From Planctomycetota bacterium (GTDB lineage: Bacteria; Planctomycetota; UBA8108; SXIK01): 44,662 bases of DNA. Below, one piece after another: positions 8,013-16,708 of the stretch. Below the pieces are notes generated by a model, which was given only the letters and a program-made list of their open reading frames with translations, was not told where the DNA came from and did not search any database. The position numbers and the translations under genes are program-made. How positions within the stretch are numbered: position 1 is the first letter of the stretch; each line of letters starts with the position of its first letter. The DNA lies in the NCBI GenBank assembly GCA_016209535.1, contig JACQVW010000835.1:1-44662 (forward strand), written 5' to 3'.

Positions 8013-9251
8013 ATGAGGATCGTGAAGACCGTGGAGACCATGAAGAGCGAGAGAATCCTGCAGACCCTGAGGCCCATCCGCCGGCGCGCCTTCCTCGCGG
8101 GAGCCGCGGCCGCTGCGGGAGGGCTGGCCATCGTGCCGGCCCGCGCCGTGCGCGGCACGCAGGCCAACGCGGCCCTGCGCCTGGGCGTGATCGGCTGCGG
8201 GGGGCGGGGCAACTTCGTCATCGACAAGCTCAAGCGGGCGACGAGCTCGAAGATCGTGGCCCTCGCGGATCCATTCCGCGACAACGCCGAGAAGCTCAAG
8301 GCGGCCCACGCGGAGCCGGACGCGAAGCACTTCGGTGGCCTCGACGGCTACAAGGGTCTCGTCGCCTCCGACGTCGATGCCGTGGTCATCACGAGCCCGC
8401 CCTACTGCCACCCCGAGCAGGCGGCGGCCGCCGTCGCGGCCGGGAAACACGTCTGGATGGCGAAGCCCGTGGCCGTCGACACCCACGGCTGCCAGAGCGT
8501 GATCGCGACGGGCGAGCGAGCGAAGGGCAAGGTCTCCTTATTCATCGACTTCCAGACGCGGAACAGCCCGCCCTTCCGCGAGGCCGCCGACCGCGTGCGC
8601 AGGGGCGACATCGGCCAGATCGTGAGCGGCCAGGTCTACTACCAGGCCGGGCGCCTCCAGCCCCACGCGGACCCGAAGGACGTGACGAACCCCGCCACGC
8701 GCCTGAAGAACTGGGTCTTCGACAAGCGGCTCTCGGGGGACATCATCGTCGAGCAGAACGTGCACGTCCTCGACGTCTCGAACTGGTACATCGGCCGCCA
8801 CCCGCTCAAGGCCTACGGCACCGGAGGACGGAAGGGGCGCACGGACGTCGGCGACTGCTGGGACCACTTCATAGTGATCTACTGGTACCCCGATGACATC
8901 CAGATCGACTTCAGCTCGGGCCAGTACCTGAAGGGCTACTCGGACCTCTGCATCCGGATGTACGGGACGCGGGGCACCGTGGACTCGCACTACGGCGGCG
9001 AGGTCAAGATCACGGGCGAGGTCACCTGGACCGGCGAGCGGGAGAACACCTACCAGGAGCCCGTGCTGCGCAACGCGCGCGACTTCGAGGCCGGGATTCG
9101 CTCCGGGAAGCTCCTCAACAACGCCGCCGAGTCGGCCGAGAGCACGCTGACGGGCATCCTGGGCCGCATCGCCGCCTACGCGGGCCGCGCCGTGACCTGG
9201 GACGAGATGATGGCGGCCAACGAGAAGATCGAGCCGGAGGCTGCGCTGTAG
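8013..9251 (+). CDS. Gfo/Idh/MocA-family oxidoreductase with Tat signal
   Basis: 412 aa. GGAGG sits 7 nt before the ATG. RRRAFLAG near residues 24-31 followed by an Ala-rich hydrophobic stretch is a twin-arginine signal, so the protein is exported folded with its NAD(P) cofactor. LGVIGCGGRGN (about 56-66) is the Rossmann glycine motif, and WMAKPVAVD holds the Lys-Pro of the family's EKP motif with Ala in place of Glu. The C-terminal half is the alpha/beta substrate domain. Exported Gfo/Idh proteins are common in Planctomycetota and act on sugars or glycosides; the true substrate is unknown. It probably forms an operon with the MFS gene. Confidence 0.9.
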   Translation: MRIVKTVETMKSERILQTLRPIRRRAFLAGAAAAAGGLAIVPARAVRGTQANAALRLGVIGCGGRGNFVIDKLKRATSSKIVALADPFRDNAEKLKAAHAEPDAKHFGGLDGYKGLVASDVDAVVITSPPYCHPEQAAAAVAAGKHVWMAKPVAVDTHGCQSVIATGERAKGKVSLFIDFQTRNSPPFREAADRVRRGDIGQIVSGQVYYQAGRLQPHADPKDVTNPATRLKNWVFDKRLSGDIIVEQNVHVLDVSNWYIGRHPLKAYGTGGRKGRTDVGDCWDHFIVIYWYPDDIQIDFSSGQYLKGYSDLCIRMYGTRGTVDSHYGGEVKITGEVTWTGERENTYQEPVLRNARDFEAGIRSGKLLNNAAESAESTLTGILGRIAAYAGRAVTWDEMMAANEKIEPEAAL

Positions 9252-9313
9252 GAGCCAACAGCCAGCCTGCGCGGTCTGCGGTCGGGTCCCTTCCCTCGAA
9301 GCTCCAGGAGCGC

Positions 9314-11161
9314 TCAGGGGCACGTCGGGAGGGCGCAGTAAGGGGACGCGTCGCAAGCCGGGTAGGGCGGGGCGGGGGGAGGGCCGCCCAGGAACTCGGA
9401 GTTGATCGTGTAGATGGGGTCCGAGATGTCGAGGCTCGCGTCGAAGTTCGCGTTGCAGGCCTCGTCGCAAGGGGGCGCCGGGCCGCCGCGGAAGAGGTAG
9501 TTCAGGTGCCAGACGGGATCGGAGATGTCCAGGTCGCCGTCACCGTTGCAGTCGCCGCGCAGGAAATCGCCCCGGCTCGCCGCCACGCTCACGTCGGCCC
9601 GGGCCACGTTGCCGGCGCCCCCGGCGCGGAAGCGAATGAACTGGTTGTAGGGGAACGCGGCGGCCTCCGCCGGGGTCGAGGGCGGAGCCTCGCTGAACCC
9701 GAAGGCGCCCTCGTCGGGGCGCCGACCGACCCTGCCGAAGTCCACGGTGGCGACGTGCAGGCCCGCAACGGGCCCGGCGATCGTGCCTTCCGTCGCGGGA
9801 TTCCCCGTGAAGACGAAGTCCGCCTTCCCCGGCGCGCCGGCGTTCACGTAGGCGGGGGTCCAGGCGGGCGGAGTCCCGGGCCCCGCCGCGATGCCCTCGG
9901 GGCCACCGAGCGCCACCTGCATGGGGTCGTACGTCAATCGCAGCCCGAAGGCTGTGGTCTCGGGCGCGTCCGTGGTCAGCTCCACGTGCGCGAGGATGCG
10001 GTCGCCGTTGACGAGTGCCGTCGGCAGCCGCAGCACGAGCTTCGCCGTGGCTTGCGGCAAGGGCTCCTCGGCCACGGTCCCCTCGACCGGCAGCAGGCAG
10101 ACCGTCCGTGCCGCCGGGTCGAGGTACTCGAGGTAGCGGTTCGCGGGGAAGGCGGCTGCCTCCTGAGGCGTGGACGGCGGCTCGTCGCTGAAGGACAGGT
10201 GCGCCATCGCCGGCGGCGGGCGCACGACCCGGAATCGGACGCGACAGAGCTCGGTCCCCGCAAGCGGGCCCGGGATGGTCGCCGGGCTCGAGGAGATGTC
10301 GGTGAATACGAAGTCCACTTCCCCTGGGCTCGAGGCGTTCGCGTACACCGGGGACCAGCTCGAAGGCACCGCGGAGCCCGCCTCGATGGCCGAGACGCCA
10401 TCGATCGCGAGCACGCTCGCGTCGTAAGCGAGCCGCACGCCGAAGGCGGCTGTGGGTCCCTCGAGAGCGGTCGCTTCCAGGCGCGCCACCAGCTCCGGCC
10501 CTGAGGTCACGGGAGCCTTCAGGACGAAGGCCGGCCGGACGACGTCCGGCTCGGCCGGGATCAAGTCGACCTCCGATGCCGCGGGATCGACCACGGAGAG
10601 GTAGCGGTTGGCGGGAAAGGCCGCTCGCTGCTGGGGCGTCACGGGGGCCTCCTCGCTGAAGCCGACGGCGGTGAAGTCGGGGCAGGGTCCGACGACGTCG
10701 AAGCGGATCCTCGCCGCCTCGATGCCGGCGACGGGGCCGGGGATGAGGGCCGCCGCGGAGCTGATATCGGTGTAGACGATGTCGATCTCGCCGGGCGCGG
10801 AGACATCCGCGTAGACCGCCGACCAGGACGGCGGCAGGCCCTCGCCCTTCGCGACGGCGGAGAGGCCCGAGACGGCGAGCACCGCGGGATCGTACGCGAT
10901 GCGCGCCCCGACGGCCGCGATCTTCTCCTCCTCCGCCGTGAGCTCGAGCGCCACGGCGAGGGCCGCGCCGCTCCGCTCCAGGACCCGCAGGCGGAGGACC
11001 GGAGGGGCTGCAGCGGCGCCGCTCGACGCGAAGAGGCAGGCAGCGAGGGTGATCGCGACCGGGGAGGCAGAGGCGACCGAGGAGGGAGCCCCCGCGGCGG
11101 CGAGGCGTGGCCACCGGAAGGCTGTCGTGACTCGTGGCGCTCGCGGGCCTGGGGAGACCAT
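9314..11161 (-). CDS. Secreted protein with three cohesin-like domains and a type I dockerin
   Basis: 615 aa; AGGAGG is 7 nt upstream of the ATG. A long N-terminal region ends in a hydrophobic signal core (VAITLAACLFASSGAAAA). Three consecutive repeats of about 150 aa (near 50-200, 205-355, 365-520) each show RLTYDPxVLAL-like, PPSWSPVYAN, GExDFVFTDISS, GPxAG and PxTPxEAAAFPxNRYL blocks, as expected for cohesin-type beta sandwiches. The dockerin (about 530-600) has DCNGDGDLDISDP and NANFDASLDISDP loops; the first residue of the second is an Asn rather than Asp. Likely extracellular, possibly linking other dockerin proteins of the window. Cohesin identity rests on pattern, not a profile search. 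Confidence 0.85.
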   Translation of the reverse strand: MVSPGPRAPRVTTAFRWPRLAAAGAPSSVASASPVAITLAACLFASSGAAAAPPVLRLRVLERSGAALAVALELTAEEEKIAAVGARIAYDPAVLAVSGLSAVAKGEGLPPSWSAVYADVSAPGEIDIVYTDISSAAALIPGPVAGIEAARIRFDVVGPCPDFTAVGFSEEAPVTPQQRAAFPANRYLSVVDPAASEVDLIPAEPDVVRPAFVLKAPVTSGPELVARLEATALEGPTAAFGVRLAYDASVLAIDGVSAIEAGSAVPSSWSPVYANASSPGEVDFVFTDISSSPATIPGPLAGTELCRVRFRVVRPPPAMAHLSFSDEPPSTPQEAAAFPANRYLEYLDPAARTVCLLPVEGTVAEEPLPQATAKLVLRLPTALVNGDRILAHVELTTDAPETTAFGLRLTYDPMQVALGGPEGIAAGPGTPPAWTPAYVNAGAPGKADFVFTGNPATEGTIAGPVAGLHVATVDFGRVGRRPDEGAFGFSEAPPSTPAEAAAFPYNQFIRFRAGGAGNVARADVSVAASRGDFLRGDCNGDGDLDISDPVWHLNYLFRGGPAPPCDEACNANFDASLDISDPIYTINSEFLGGPPPAPPYPACDASPYCALPTCP

Positions 11162-11252
11162 GGAACTACCTCCTCTCCCGAACCATCCTCGTCTGTCAGG
11201 GGCGCGACTCCTCGGCCCCCGATCCTCAACTCAGCGTCCTGTGAACGTCGTC

Positions 11253-11282
11253 ATGGTAAGGCGCCGCAGGAGCCGGTGTCAA
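11253..11282 (-). promoter_or_regulatory. Promoter of the triple-cohesin gene
   Basis: On the minus strand a perfect TTGACA (11277-11282) is followed after 18 bp by TACCAT (11253-11258). The predicted start is about 85 bp before the ATG at 11161. The rest of 11162-11554 holds no gene; it contains this promoter and the CRP-like site. Confidence 0.65.
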
Positions 11283-11446
11283 TGGTGTTAACGGTGCAGC
11301 TCGCCGGCCCGGACGGCAGGCTCGAGCCGGCGGCCGGGCTTTCCTAGGCTCCGTCGGCCTCGCGTGGGGGCTCGCGGGCACCGGAGGCGCTGGATCTCCG
11401 AGGGTGTTGTGCGGGAGGAGTGTGGAGACCCGAAATTCCTTGGTGT

Positions 11447-11462
11447 TGTGACACGGATCACA
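11447..11462. promoter_or_regulatory. CRP-type binding site TGTGA-N6-TCACA
   Basis: The 16-bp sequence has two perfect half-sites, TGTGA and TCACA, separated by CACGGA. This is the canonical consensus of the CRP branch of the CRP/FNR family. It is 92 bp upstream of the GTG start of the first tandem dockerin gene and lies just before the region where a -35 would be needed for TATCTT (11489-11494). No good -35 exists there, which fits activator-dependent transcription. The regulator is not in the window. Confidence 0.6.
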
Positions 11463-11554
11463 GACGGAGCCGCTCCCGATCGAGTTTCTATCTTCCCCGG
11501 TTTGACTGGTTGAGGGCCTGAGCAAAGGGGAAAGAAAGTTTGGAGGAAAGTTAG

Positions 11555-12940
11555 GTGCGCGGCAAGGGTGAGATTCGGCTCGTCGTAGCCGTGGTGGGTG
11601 TCCTCATGGCTGCGAGGAGCGTCCTGGGGGTGGTGGTGAGCGTCTCGGCCGTCGGGGGCGAAGGCGGGGTCTCGGTCGCGCTGGGAAGCTGGTACAAGCT
11701 CAGCGCCGCCGGAGGCTGGCGGTTCAGGCCCGGCGCCGCCTTCGACCACGTCGAGCTGGCCCTCTACGACGTCGCGGAGGACCTCGAGGCCGGCACCACG
11801 CCCTTCCCGCGCTCCGCCGTGCGCCGCTCGGGGGGCTGGCCCGACGGCCCCGAGAACGCCGCGGGAGACCTCGGCTACGAGGCGCAGCCCAACGTCCTCG
11901 GTGACTCGAATTCGAGTCCCTATGGAAAGGCCGACTATCGCTGCCTGAGGCTCTACGGGCGCCTCCTCTCCAGCGCGACGGACTACCAGCTCTCCTTCGA
12001 CGGCACGGTCCCATCCCACGTCTGGATCCACCCGCTGCGGGCGAGCTGCTTCACGCTCTCCGCGGCGGCCCTCCAGAGCTCCGAGAGCACGCTCCAGAGC
12101 CCCGCGTACGGGCCGGCGAGCGTGACCCGCACCGCCATCGACGCGACGCGGACCCGGTTCCAGTACACGGGCCTCCAGAGCGGGTCGGGCACGGGGCTCA
12201 AGGACGACTACCCGGTAGCGGACCACGGCCAGCGCCTGCCGTCGCACGGGAACGGCGACTTCCTCTGGTTCTCCGGCTACTCGCTCCACTTCGAGAATGA
12301 GGGCCCGGGCGCCGTGTTCGCGGCGCTCTTCATCAACACCGGCTTCACAGGGACGAGCGGAGCGCCGAGCAACGACCCCAGGAACAACACGTACTGGAAG
12401 TCGGCCGAGACGCTGCTCTCGTCCGGGGAGGCGACAGTCGTCTGGCTTGATTTCGAGGATGTGGAGGGCTGGGGGCTCTCCGACAACCCCTTCCCCCACA
12501 CGGCAGGAGGCCAATCGGTGCCTGACGGCACGCGGGGGGCCGATATCAACGTCTTCGACCGGTTGCAGGTGAGCGCGATAGGCTGGGAAGTCCGCTCGGC
12601 GACGGGGGGGACCACGAACGCGAGCCTTGTGCTCACACCGCTCGAGCTCGCCCCCTACGCTGCGCCGTCGTTCCAGCGCGCCGAGGTGAACGGAGACGGG
12701 GTGGTCGACGCGACGGACGGCGTCTATATCCTGGACTTCCTCTTCCGGAGGGGACCGCCGCCGGACTGCCGGGCCGCCGCCGATGTCAACGACGATGGCC
12801 GTTTGAACATCGTCGACCCGGTCTATGTCTTCGCATACCTGTTCCGGGGCGTCGGGCCCGTGCCGCCGCCCTCGGGAGGCTGCGGCAAGGACCTTACCCC
12901 GGATGGCCTCGAGTGCACGGAAGCGGGGGGGTGCCCGTGA
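11555..12940 (+). CDS. Secreted dockerin protein with an unassigned beta-rich domain
   Basis: 461 aa from GTG, with GGAGG 8 nt upstream. The signal peptide is followed by a long domain (about 25-370) not assignable to a known family. Its 230-350 region contains FSGYSLHFEN, ALFINTGFT and GEATVVWLDF blocks that recur in the 16709-18100 product. The dockerin at 373-440 has NGDGVVDATDG and NDDGRLNIVDP loops, followed by the tail LTPDGLECTEAGGCP. First gene of a seven-gene plus-strand array; its stop overlaps the next start (GTGA). Probably secreted via Sec; possible carbohydrate binding is only a guess. Confidence 0.82.
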   Translation: MRGKGEIRLVVAVVGVLMAARSVLGVVVSVSAVGGEGGVSVALGSWYKLSAAGGWRFRPGAAFDHVELALYDVAEDLEAGTTPFPRSAVRRSGGWPDGPENAAGDLGYEAQPNVLGDSNSSPYGKADYRCLRLYGRLLSSATDYQLSFDGTVPSHVWIHPLRASCFTLSAAALQSSESTLQSPAYGPASVTRTAIDATRTRFQYTGLQSGSGTGLKDDYPVADHGQRLPSHGNGDFLWFSGYSLHFENEGPGAVFAALFINTGFTGTSGAPSNDPRNNTYWKSAETLLSSGEATVVWLDFEDVEGWGLSDNPFPHTAGGQSVPDGTRGADINVFDRLQVSAIGWEVRSATGGTTNASLVLTPLELAPYAAPSFQRAEVNGDGVVDATDGVYILDFLFRRGPPPDCRAAADVNDDGRLNIVDPVYVFAYLFRGVGPVPPPSGGCGKDLTPDGLECTEAGGCP

Positions 12941-13878
12941 TCCTGCCGGAGAGAGCGAGATCAGCACGTTGCGCCATCCTTGCGCTTCTCCTCGCCAGCG
13001 CCGCGGCCCGAGCCGGCGAATGCTCCGGCGGCCCCGCGAGCGCCTGGATGGCTGTGGAGACGGCCGAGGCGGCCCCGGGCGGCTCGCCGGCGTCCGTCGC
13101 CGTGGTCGGCCAAGCCGCCGGTCTCGTCAGCGGCTACTCCCTGGCGGTGGGCCACGACCCGGGCGTGGCGCTCCTCGAGGTACGGGTCAGCGCCCCGGTC
13201 GCCGCTCACGGCGCCGAGCTCGTCCTGAGCCGCGTCGAGGACGAGGCCGAGGCTCCCTTCGGCGCCCTGCTCGTCGTGCTGGACGCAGGCGCTCCGTTCG
13301 GGGACGTTCCCCCGATCCGCCTCGAGAGCGCGGAGGACCTCGCCACCTTCGTCTACGAGATCCCGCCCGACGCCCCGCCGGGCCTTGCCATCGAGCTCCG
13401 GCTCGGCCATCTGGTCTATGGCCGGCCGAGGGTCGCCTCGATCTTCGTCGACGAGGAGCTGGACTCGATCGAGCCGCGGCTCTGCGACGGGGCGCTGCGA
13501 GTCGGATCGCCGTTCCGGCGCGGCGACTGCGGCGGCGACGGCCCGATACAGGTCGCGGATGCCGTCCTTCTCCTGGGCCATCTCTTCAGGGGTGAGGCGG
13601 CGGGTGCGCCTCCTTGCGAGGACGCCTGCGACTCGAATGACGACGGAGATCTCGACTTGAGCGACGCCGTCCGCATCCTGATCTTCCTCTTCGGCGGCGG
13701 GCCGCCGCCCCTGCGTCCCTATCCGGACCGCGGCGCCGACCCGACGCCGGACGCGCTGGGTTGCGTCGGCCTCGAGGGCGCAGGGGGGAGAGGCGCCGGG
13801 AGGAGTCGCAGCCCTCCTGGACGGCAGAGATGGCATGGCTCACCTCGGAGGACTACCCCATGCAGACCTTTACCATGA
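12937..13878 (+). CDS. Secreted cohesin-like/dockerin protein with extended C-terminus
   Basis: 313 aa from GTG 12937, which overlaps the previous TGA in GTGA and so is translationally coupled. An ATG at 12913 is possible but lies within the upstream gene. Signal peptide (CAILALLLASAAARA), a cohesin-like domain about 27-190 with GYSLAVGHDP, and a dockerin about 195-265. After the usual tail GADPTPDALGC the frame runs about 38 residues further through basic low-complexity sequence, overlapping the next gene by 19 bp. Paralogues stop within 2 to 11 residues of this point, so the original stop was probably lost. The dockerin shares 30 identical bases with the next gene. Confidence 0.8.
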   Translation: MILPERARSARCAILALLLASAAARAGECSGGPASAWMAVETAEAAPGGSPASVAVVGQAAGLVSGYSLAVGHDPGVALLEVRVSAPVAAHGAELVLSRVEDEAEAPFGALLVVLDAGAPFGDVPPIRLESAEDLATFVYEIPPDAPPGLAIELRLGHLVYGRPRVASIFVDEELDSIEPRLCDGALRVGSPFRRGDCGGDGPIQVADAVLLLGHLFRGEAAGAPPCEDACDSNDDGDLDLSDAVRILIFLFGGGPPPLRPYPDRGADPTPDALGCVGLEGAGGRGAGRSRSPPGRQRWHGSPRRTTPCRPLP

Positions 13879-14684
13879 CGACCGCTGTCGTGACGCTGGC
13901 AGGCGCGCTCTTCGGAGCGCGGCACGTCCCCGCTCAGGGGCCTCGGTACGAGCTCAAGCTGGAAGCGCCCGCCGCCGCGGCGCCCGAGAGCGAGGTCCCG
14001 GTGACCTTGAGAGGGACGAGCGCGCAAGACCTCGTCGCCTACTCGGCGGTGATCACCTACGACCTTGCCGTGCTGGCGCTCCTCGACGCCGGCTTCGGCG
14101 GGACCGCGTGGGGAGACGCCGACTTCGCAAGCGCCGACGGAGCTTCCGTGCCGGGACAGATAACGGTCGCCGCGGTCATGGACATCGACGGGACCGGTCC
14201 CGCTCAGGTGGCCGCCGGGGACGGCCTGGCCTTCCTCCGACTCACCTTCAAGGCAGGGGCGGCGGAGGGCCGGACGGTGGTGGGCTTCTTCCTCGACGTC
14301 GACGCCAACCTGCTCGCGGACGCCGGCCTCTCGGGGCACGACGCGACGAACGGGCTCGCGCTCACTCCCGCGGAGGTTGAGATCGCTCGGGAGGAGGGGG
14401 TCTTCGTCCGCGGCGACTGCAATCACGACCGCGGCCTCGACATCTCGGATGCGATCTACACCTTGACCTACCTCTTCTTGGGGTCCGAGGACCCGGCCTC
14501 ACGGGATCCAGCCTGCAAGGACGCCTGCGACTCGAATGACGACGGAGACATCGACATCGCTGACCCGGTCTGGTCGCTGAACTACCTCTTCCGGGGATCA
14601 CCGCCGCCGCCGCAGCCGTATCCCGATCCGGGCACGGACCCGACGCCGGCGGATCGCCTGGACTGCGAGGTGGGCTTGAGTTGA
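13860..14684 (+). CDS. Secreted cohesin-like/dockerin protein
   Basis: 274 aa from ATG 13860, with GGAGG 8 nt upstream. ATG 13875, which forms an ATGA overlap with the upstream stop, is an alternative. A signal peptide ending HVPAQG is followed by a cohesin-like beta-sandwich (about 22-185: YELKLEAPA, VAYSAVITYDLAVLALL, GDGLAFLRLTFKA). The dockerin (about 190-262) has DCNHDRGLDISDA and DSNDDGDIDIADP loops, each followed by a LTYLF/LNYLF helix. The tail is DPTPADRLDCEVGLS. Close paralogue of the next gene by layout (GFAG/GFGGT-W-D block). Extracellular; role probably adhesive or scaffold-like (inference). Confidence 0.85.
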   Translation: MQTFTMTTAVVTLAGALFGARHVPAQGPRYELKLEAPAAAAPESEVPVTLRGTSAQDLVAYSAVITYDLAVLALLDAGFGGTAWGDADFASADGASVPGQITVAAVMDIDGTGPAQVAAGDGLAFLRLTFKAGAAEGRTVVGFFLDVDANLLADAGLSGHDATNGLALTPAEVEIAREEGVFVRGDCNHDRGLDISDAIYTLTYLFLGSEDPASRDPACKDACDSNDDGDIDIADPVWSLNYLFRGSPPPPQPYPDPGTDPTPADRLDCEVGLS

Positions 14685-14711
14685 AAGACACAAAGCCACA
14701 AGGAGGGGGAA

Positions 14712-15557
14712 ATGCACCGCGAATGGATAGAACGGGCAACGGCAGTCTTCGTTTCGCTCTGGGCGGTCGCAGCGGCAGGCGCGGACTACTCCCTGAGGGT
14801 CGAAGCCCCGGCGAGCGTGGCGCGGGAAGGCCAGATCGCCGCCGTCCTGCGGGGCACCTCGGCCAAGGGCCTCGTCGGCTTCGCGGCCCTCCTGAGGTAC
14901 GATCCGGCCGCGCTGAGCCTGGATGCGAGCGGCTTTGCCGGGACGGTCTGGGAGGGGTCCGACTTCCTCAGCGTGGCCGATGAAGGCATGGGCGCCCTGC
15001 GCGCCGGGGCGGTCCTCGACCAGGACGGCGCGCCGCCGCCCGCCTCGGCCGTCCTGCCCGCCGGGACCGAGCTCGCCTTCCTGAAGCTGACCTTCGGCGC
15101 CGGTCCCTGCCCCGGCTCGACCGCCATGGGGTTCTCCGGGGGGGTCGACGACAACGTCCTCGCCGACGAGGATCTCCAGGGCCACGACACGGGGAACGGC
15201 CTGGTCCTCACCGGCGGGACCACCGTGGTGGTGGCCGCGGGGACCTTCATCCGCGGCAACGCCAAGGGGGACCCCGTGGACGTGCGCGACCCGACCTCTT
15301 CGGTGGACATCGCCGACGGGATGTTCCTCCTCCGGTTCCTCTTCCAGGCCGGGGCCGTCCCGCCGTGCCTCGACGGGGCGGACGCGAACGACGACGGGCG
15401 GGTCAACCTCCTCGATCCGATCTGGGTCTTCCAGTACCTGGTCGGGAACCCGAGGGTCGGGCCGGCGCTGCCCGTCCCCTCGAGCGAGCTGGGGGCCGAT
15501 CCCACCTCGGACGGCCTGGGTTGCACGACCCCCCCCGAGTCGGCGAACTGCCAGTGA
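14712..15557 (+). CDS. Secreted cohesin-like/dockerin protein
   Basis: 281 aa; AAGGAGGGGG lies just before the ATG. Signal peptide ends at AVAAAGA. The cohesin-like domain (about 24-175) mirrors the previous gene: YSLRVEAPA, LLRYDPAALSLDASGFAGTVW, GTELAFLKLTF, DDNVLADEDLQGHDTGNGLVLT. The dockerin (about 185-262) has an atypical first loop containing an insertion (NAKGDPVDVRDPTSSVDIADG), so calcium binding there may be altered; the second loop NDDGRVNLLDP is regular. Tail DPTSDGLGCTTPPESANCQ. Fourth gene of the array, 27 bp after the previous stop. Confidence 0.85.
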   Translation: MHREWIERATAVFVSLWAVAAAGADYSLRVEAPASVAREGQIAAVLRGTSAKGLVGFAALLRYDPAALSLDASGFAGTVWEGSDFLSVADEGMGALRAGAVLDQDGAPPPASAVLPAGTELAFLKLTFGAGPCPGSTAMGFSGGVDDNVLADEDLQGHDTGNGLVLTGGTTVVVAAGTFIRGNAKGDPVDVRDPTSSVDIADGMFLLRFLFQAGAVPPCLDGADANDDGRVNLLDPIWVFQYLVGNPRVGPALPVPSSELGADPTSDGLGCTTPPESANCQ

Positions 15558-15622
15558 GCGGGGGCGAGGGTGAGGTGTCGAGGTCGATCCCGCGAGCATG
15601 CAAGAAAGGCCGGACAGAAGCC

Positions 15623-16486
15623 ATGAAGCTCCAGCTCACGACCCCACGGCTGCGTTGGCCTATCCTCCTCCTGGGAGCGCTCGGGGGGCTCTCGACGGGA
15701 GTCGGGGGCCTCGGCCAGGACTGCGGCGAGAACGCCGGCCTCAACGTCGGCGACGGAGCCGGCCGGCCCGGGGAGGTGGTGGCGGTCGAGCTCCGGGGGA
15801 GCTCGCAGTGCCTGGTCGCCGGCTTCAGCCTCGCCGTCGGCCACGACACGACGCGGGTGGAGCTCGCCGGCGCCTCAGCAGGTCAGTTCCTGCTGGATCA
15901 TGCGGGGAGCGAGCTGGTGTTCGGGGTCTTTCCCCACAACAGCGAGGGCTTCGCGGCGCTCTTCGTGGCCTTCGACCTCCGCTTTCCGCTCACGGTCCCG
16001 CCCCGGGACGTGCCCCCGGACACGCTGCTTGCGACCTTGACCTATCGGGTCCTTCCCGGGGCGCTCCCGGGGGCCGCGGCGCTCAGGAACGAGGATCGCA
16101 CCTTCGGAAGCCCCAACCCGATCTCGAACGTTTACATTGAGGAGGACGGGACGGAGATCCACCCGCGGCTTGGAAGCGGCGCGATCGTGGTCCTCGAGCC
16201 AACGGGGGGGTTCTTGCGGGCCGACGCCAACGCGGACGGCGCCCAGGACCTGAGCGACGTCGTCTTCCTGCTCCTCTACCTCTTCCGCAGGGGGACGGCG
16301 ACGGCGCCGCCTTGCCTCTCGGCGGCCGACTCGAACGACGACGGGCGGGTCAACTTGCTCGACCCGGTCACCTTGATCGCGGTCCTCTTCCGCGGCGCGG
16401 GTCCGATCCCGCCGCCGTCCGGGGCCTGTGGGCCCGACCCCACGCCGGACGCGCTCACGTGCGAAGCGTACGGTGCTTGTCCATGA
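15623..16486 (+). CDS. Secreted cohesin-like/dockerin protein, paralogue of the 18222-19064 gene
   Basis: 287 aa from ATG 15623, chosen because the signal peptide (WPILLLGALGGLSTGVGGLGQ) begins there. The domain at about 35-190 contains AGFSLAVGHD, FPHNSEGFAALFVAFDL and NEDRTFGSPNPISNVYIEEDGT. The dockerin (195-270) has DANADGAQDLSDV and DSNDDGRVNLLDP loops, with tail DPTPDALTCEAYGACP. Bases 16115-16180 match 18705-18770 at 64 of 66 positions. The AVGHD/FPHN/YIEEDGTEIHPRL pattern defines a subgroup with the 12937 and 18222 products. Likely exported by Sec; partner unknown. Confidence 0.85.
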   Translation: MKLQLTTPRLRWPILLLGALGGLSTGVGGLGQDCGENAGLNVGDGAGRPGEVVAVELRGSSQCLVAGFSLAVGHDTTRVELAGASAGQFLLDHAGSELVFGVFPHNSEGFAALFVAFDLRFPLTVPPRDVPPDTLLATLTYRVLPGALPGAAALRNEDRTFGSPNPISNVYIEEDGTEIHPRLGSGAIVVLEPTGGFLRADANADGAQDLSDVVFLLLYLFRRGTATAPPCLSAADSNDDGRVNLLDPVTLIAVLFRGAGPIPPPSGACGPDPTPDALTCEAYGACP

Positions 16487-16708
16487 CATGGGGCCGGTGG
16501 GATGGCACGAAAACGAGGTCTCGGTCTTCTGGTCGTTGAAGAAAGGAGGGAAACGGACGCGAGACGATGGTGTCGGATTGTGTGGTGCGCCGATCCAGGG
16601 GGTCCCGAGATGCGAAGGGACCGCCCTGAGACGCCCCAGAAAGGATGGTGCCGGGTGGCCCATGGAACGTGGGATCCGCCGGCAAGGGCTACTTTCTCGG
16701 AGAGACAA

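Noticed and set aside
12961-13836. Minus-strand open frames opposite the dockerin array
   Set aside because: All are antisense shadows; no signal peptides, ribosome binding sites or motifs.
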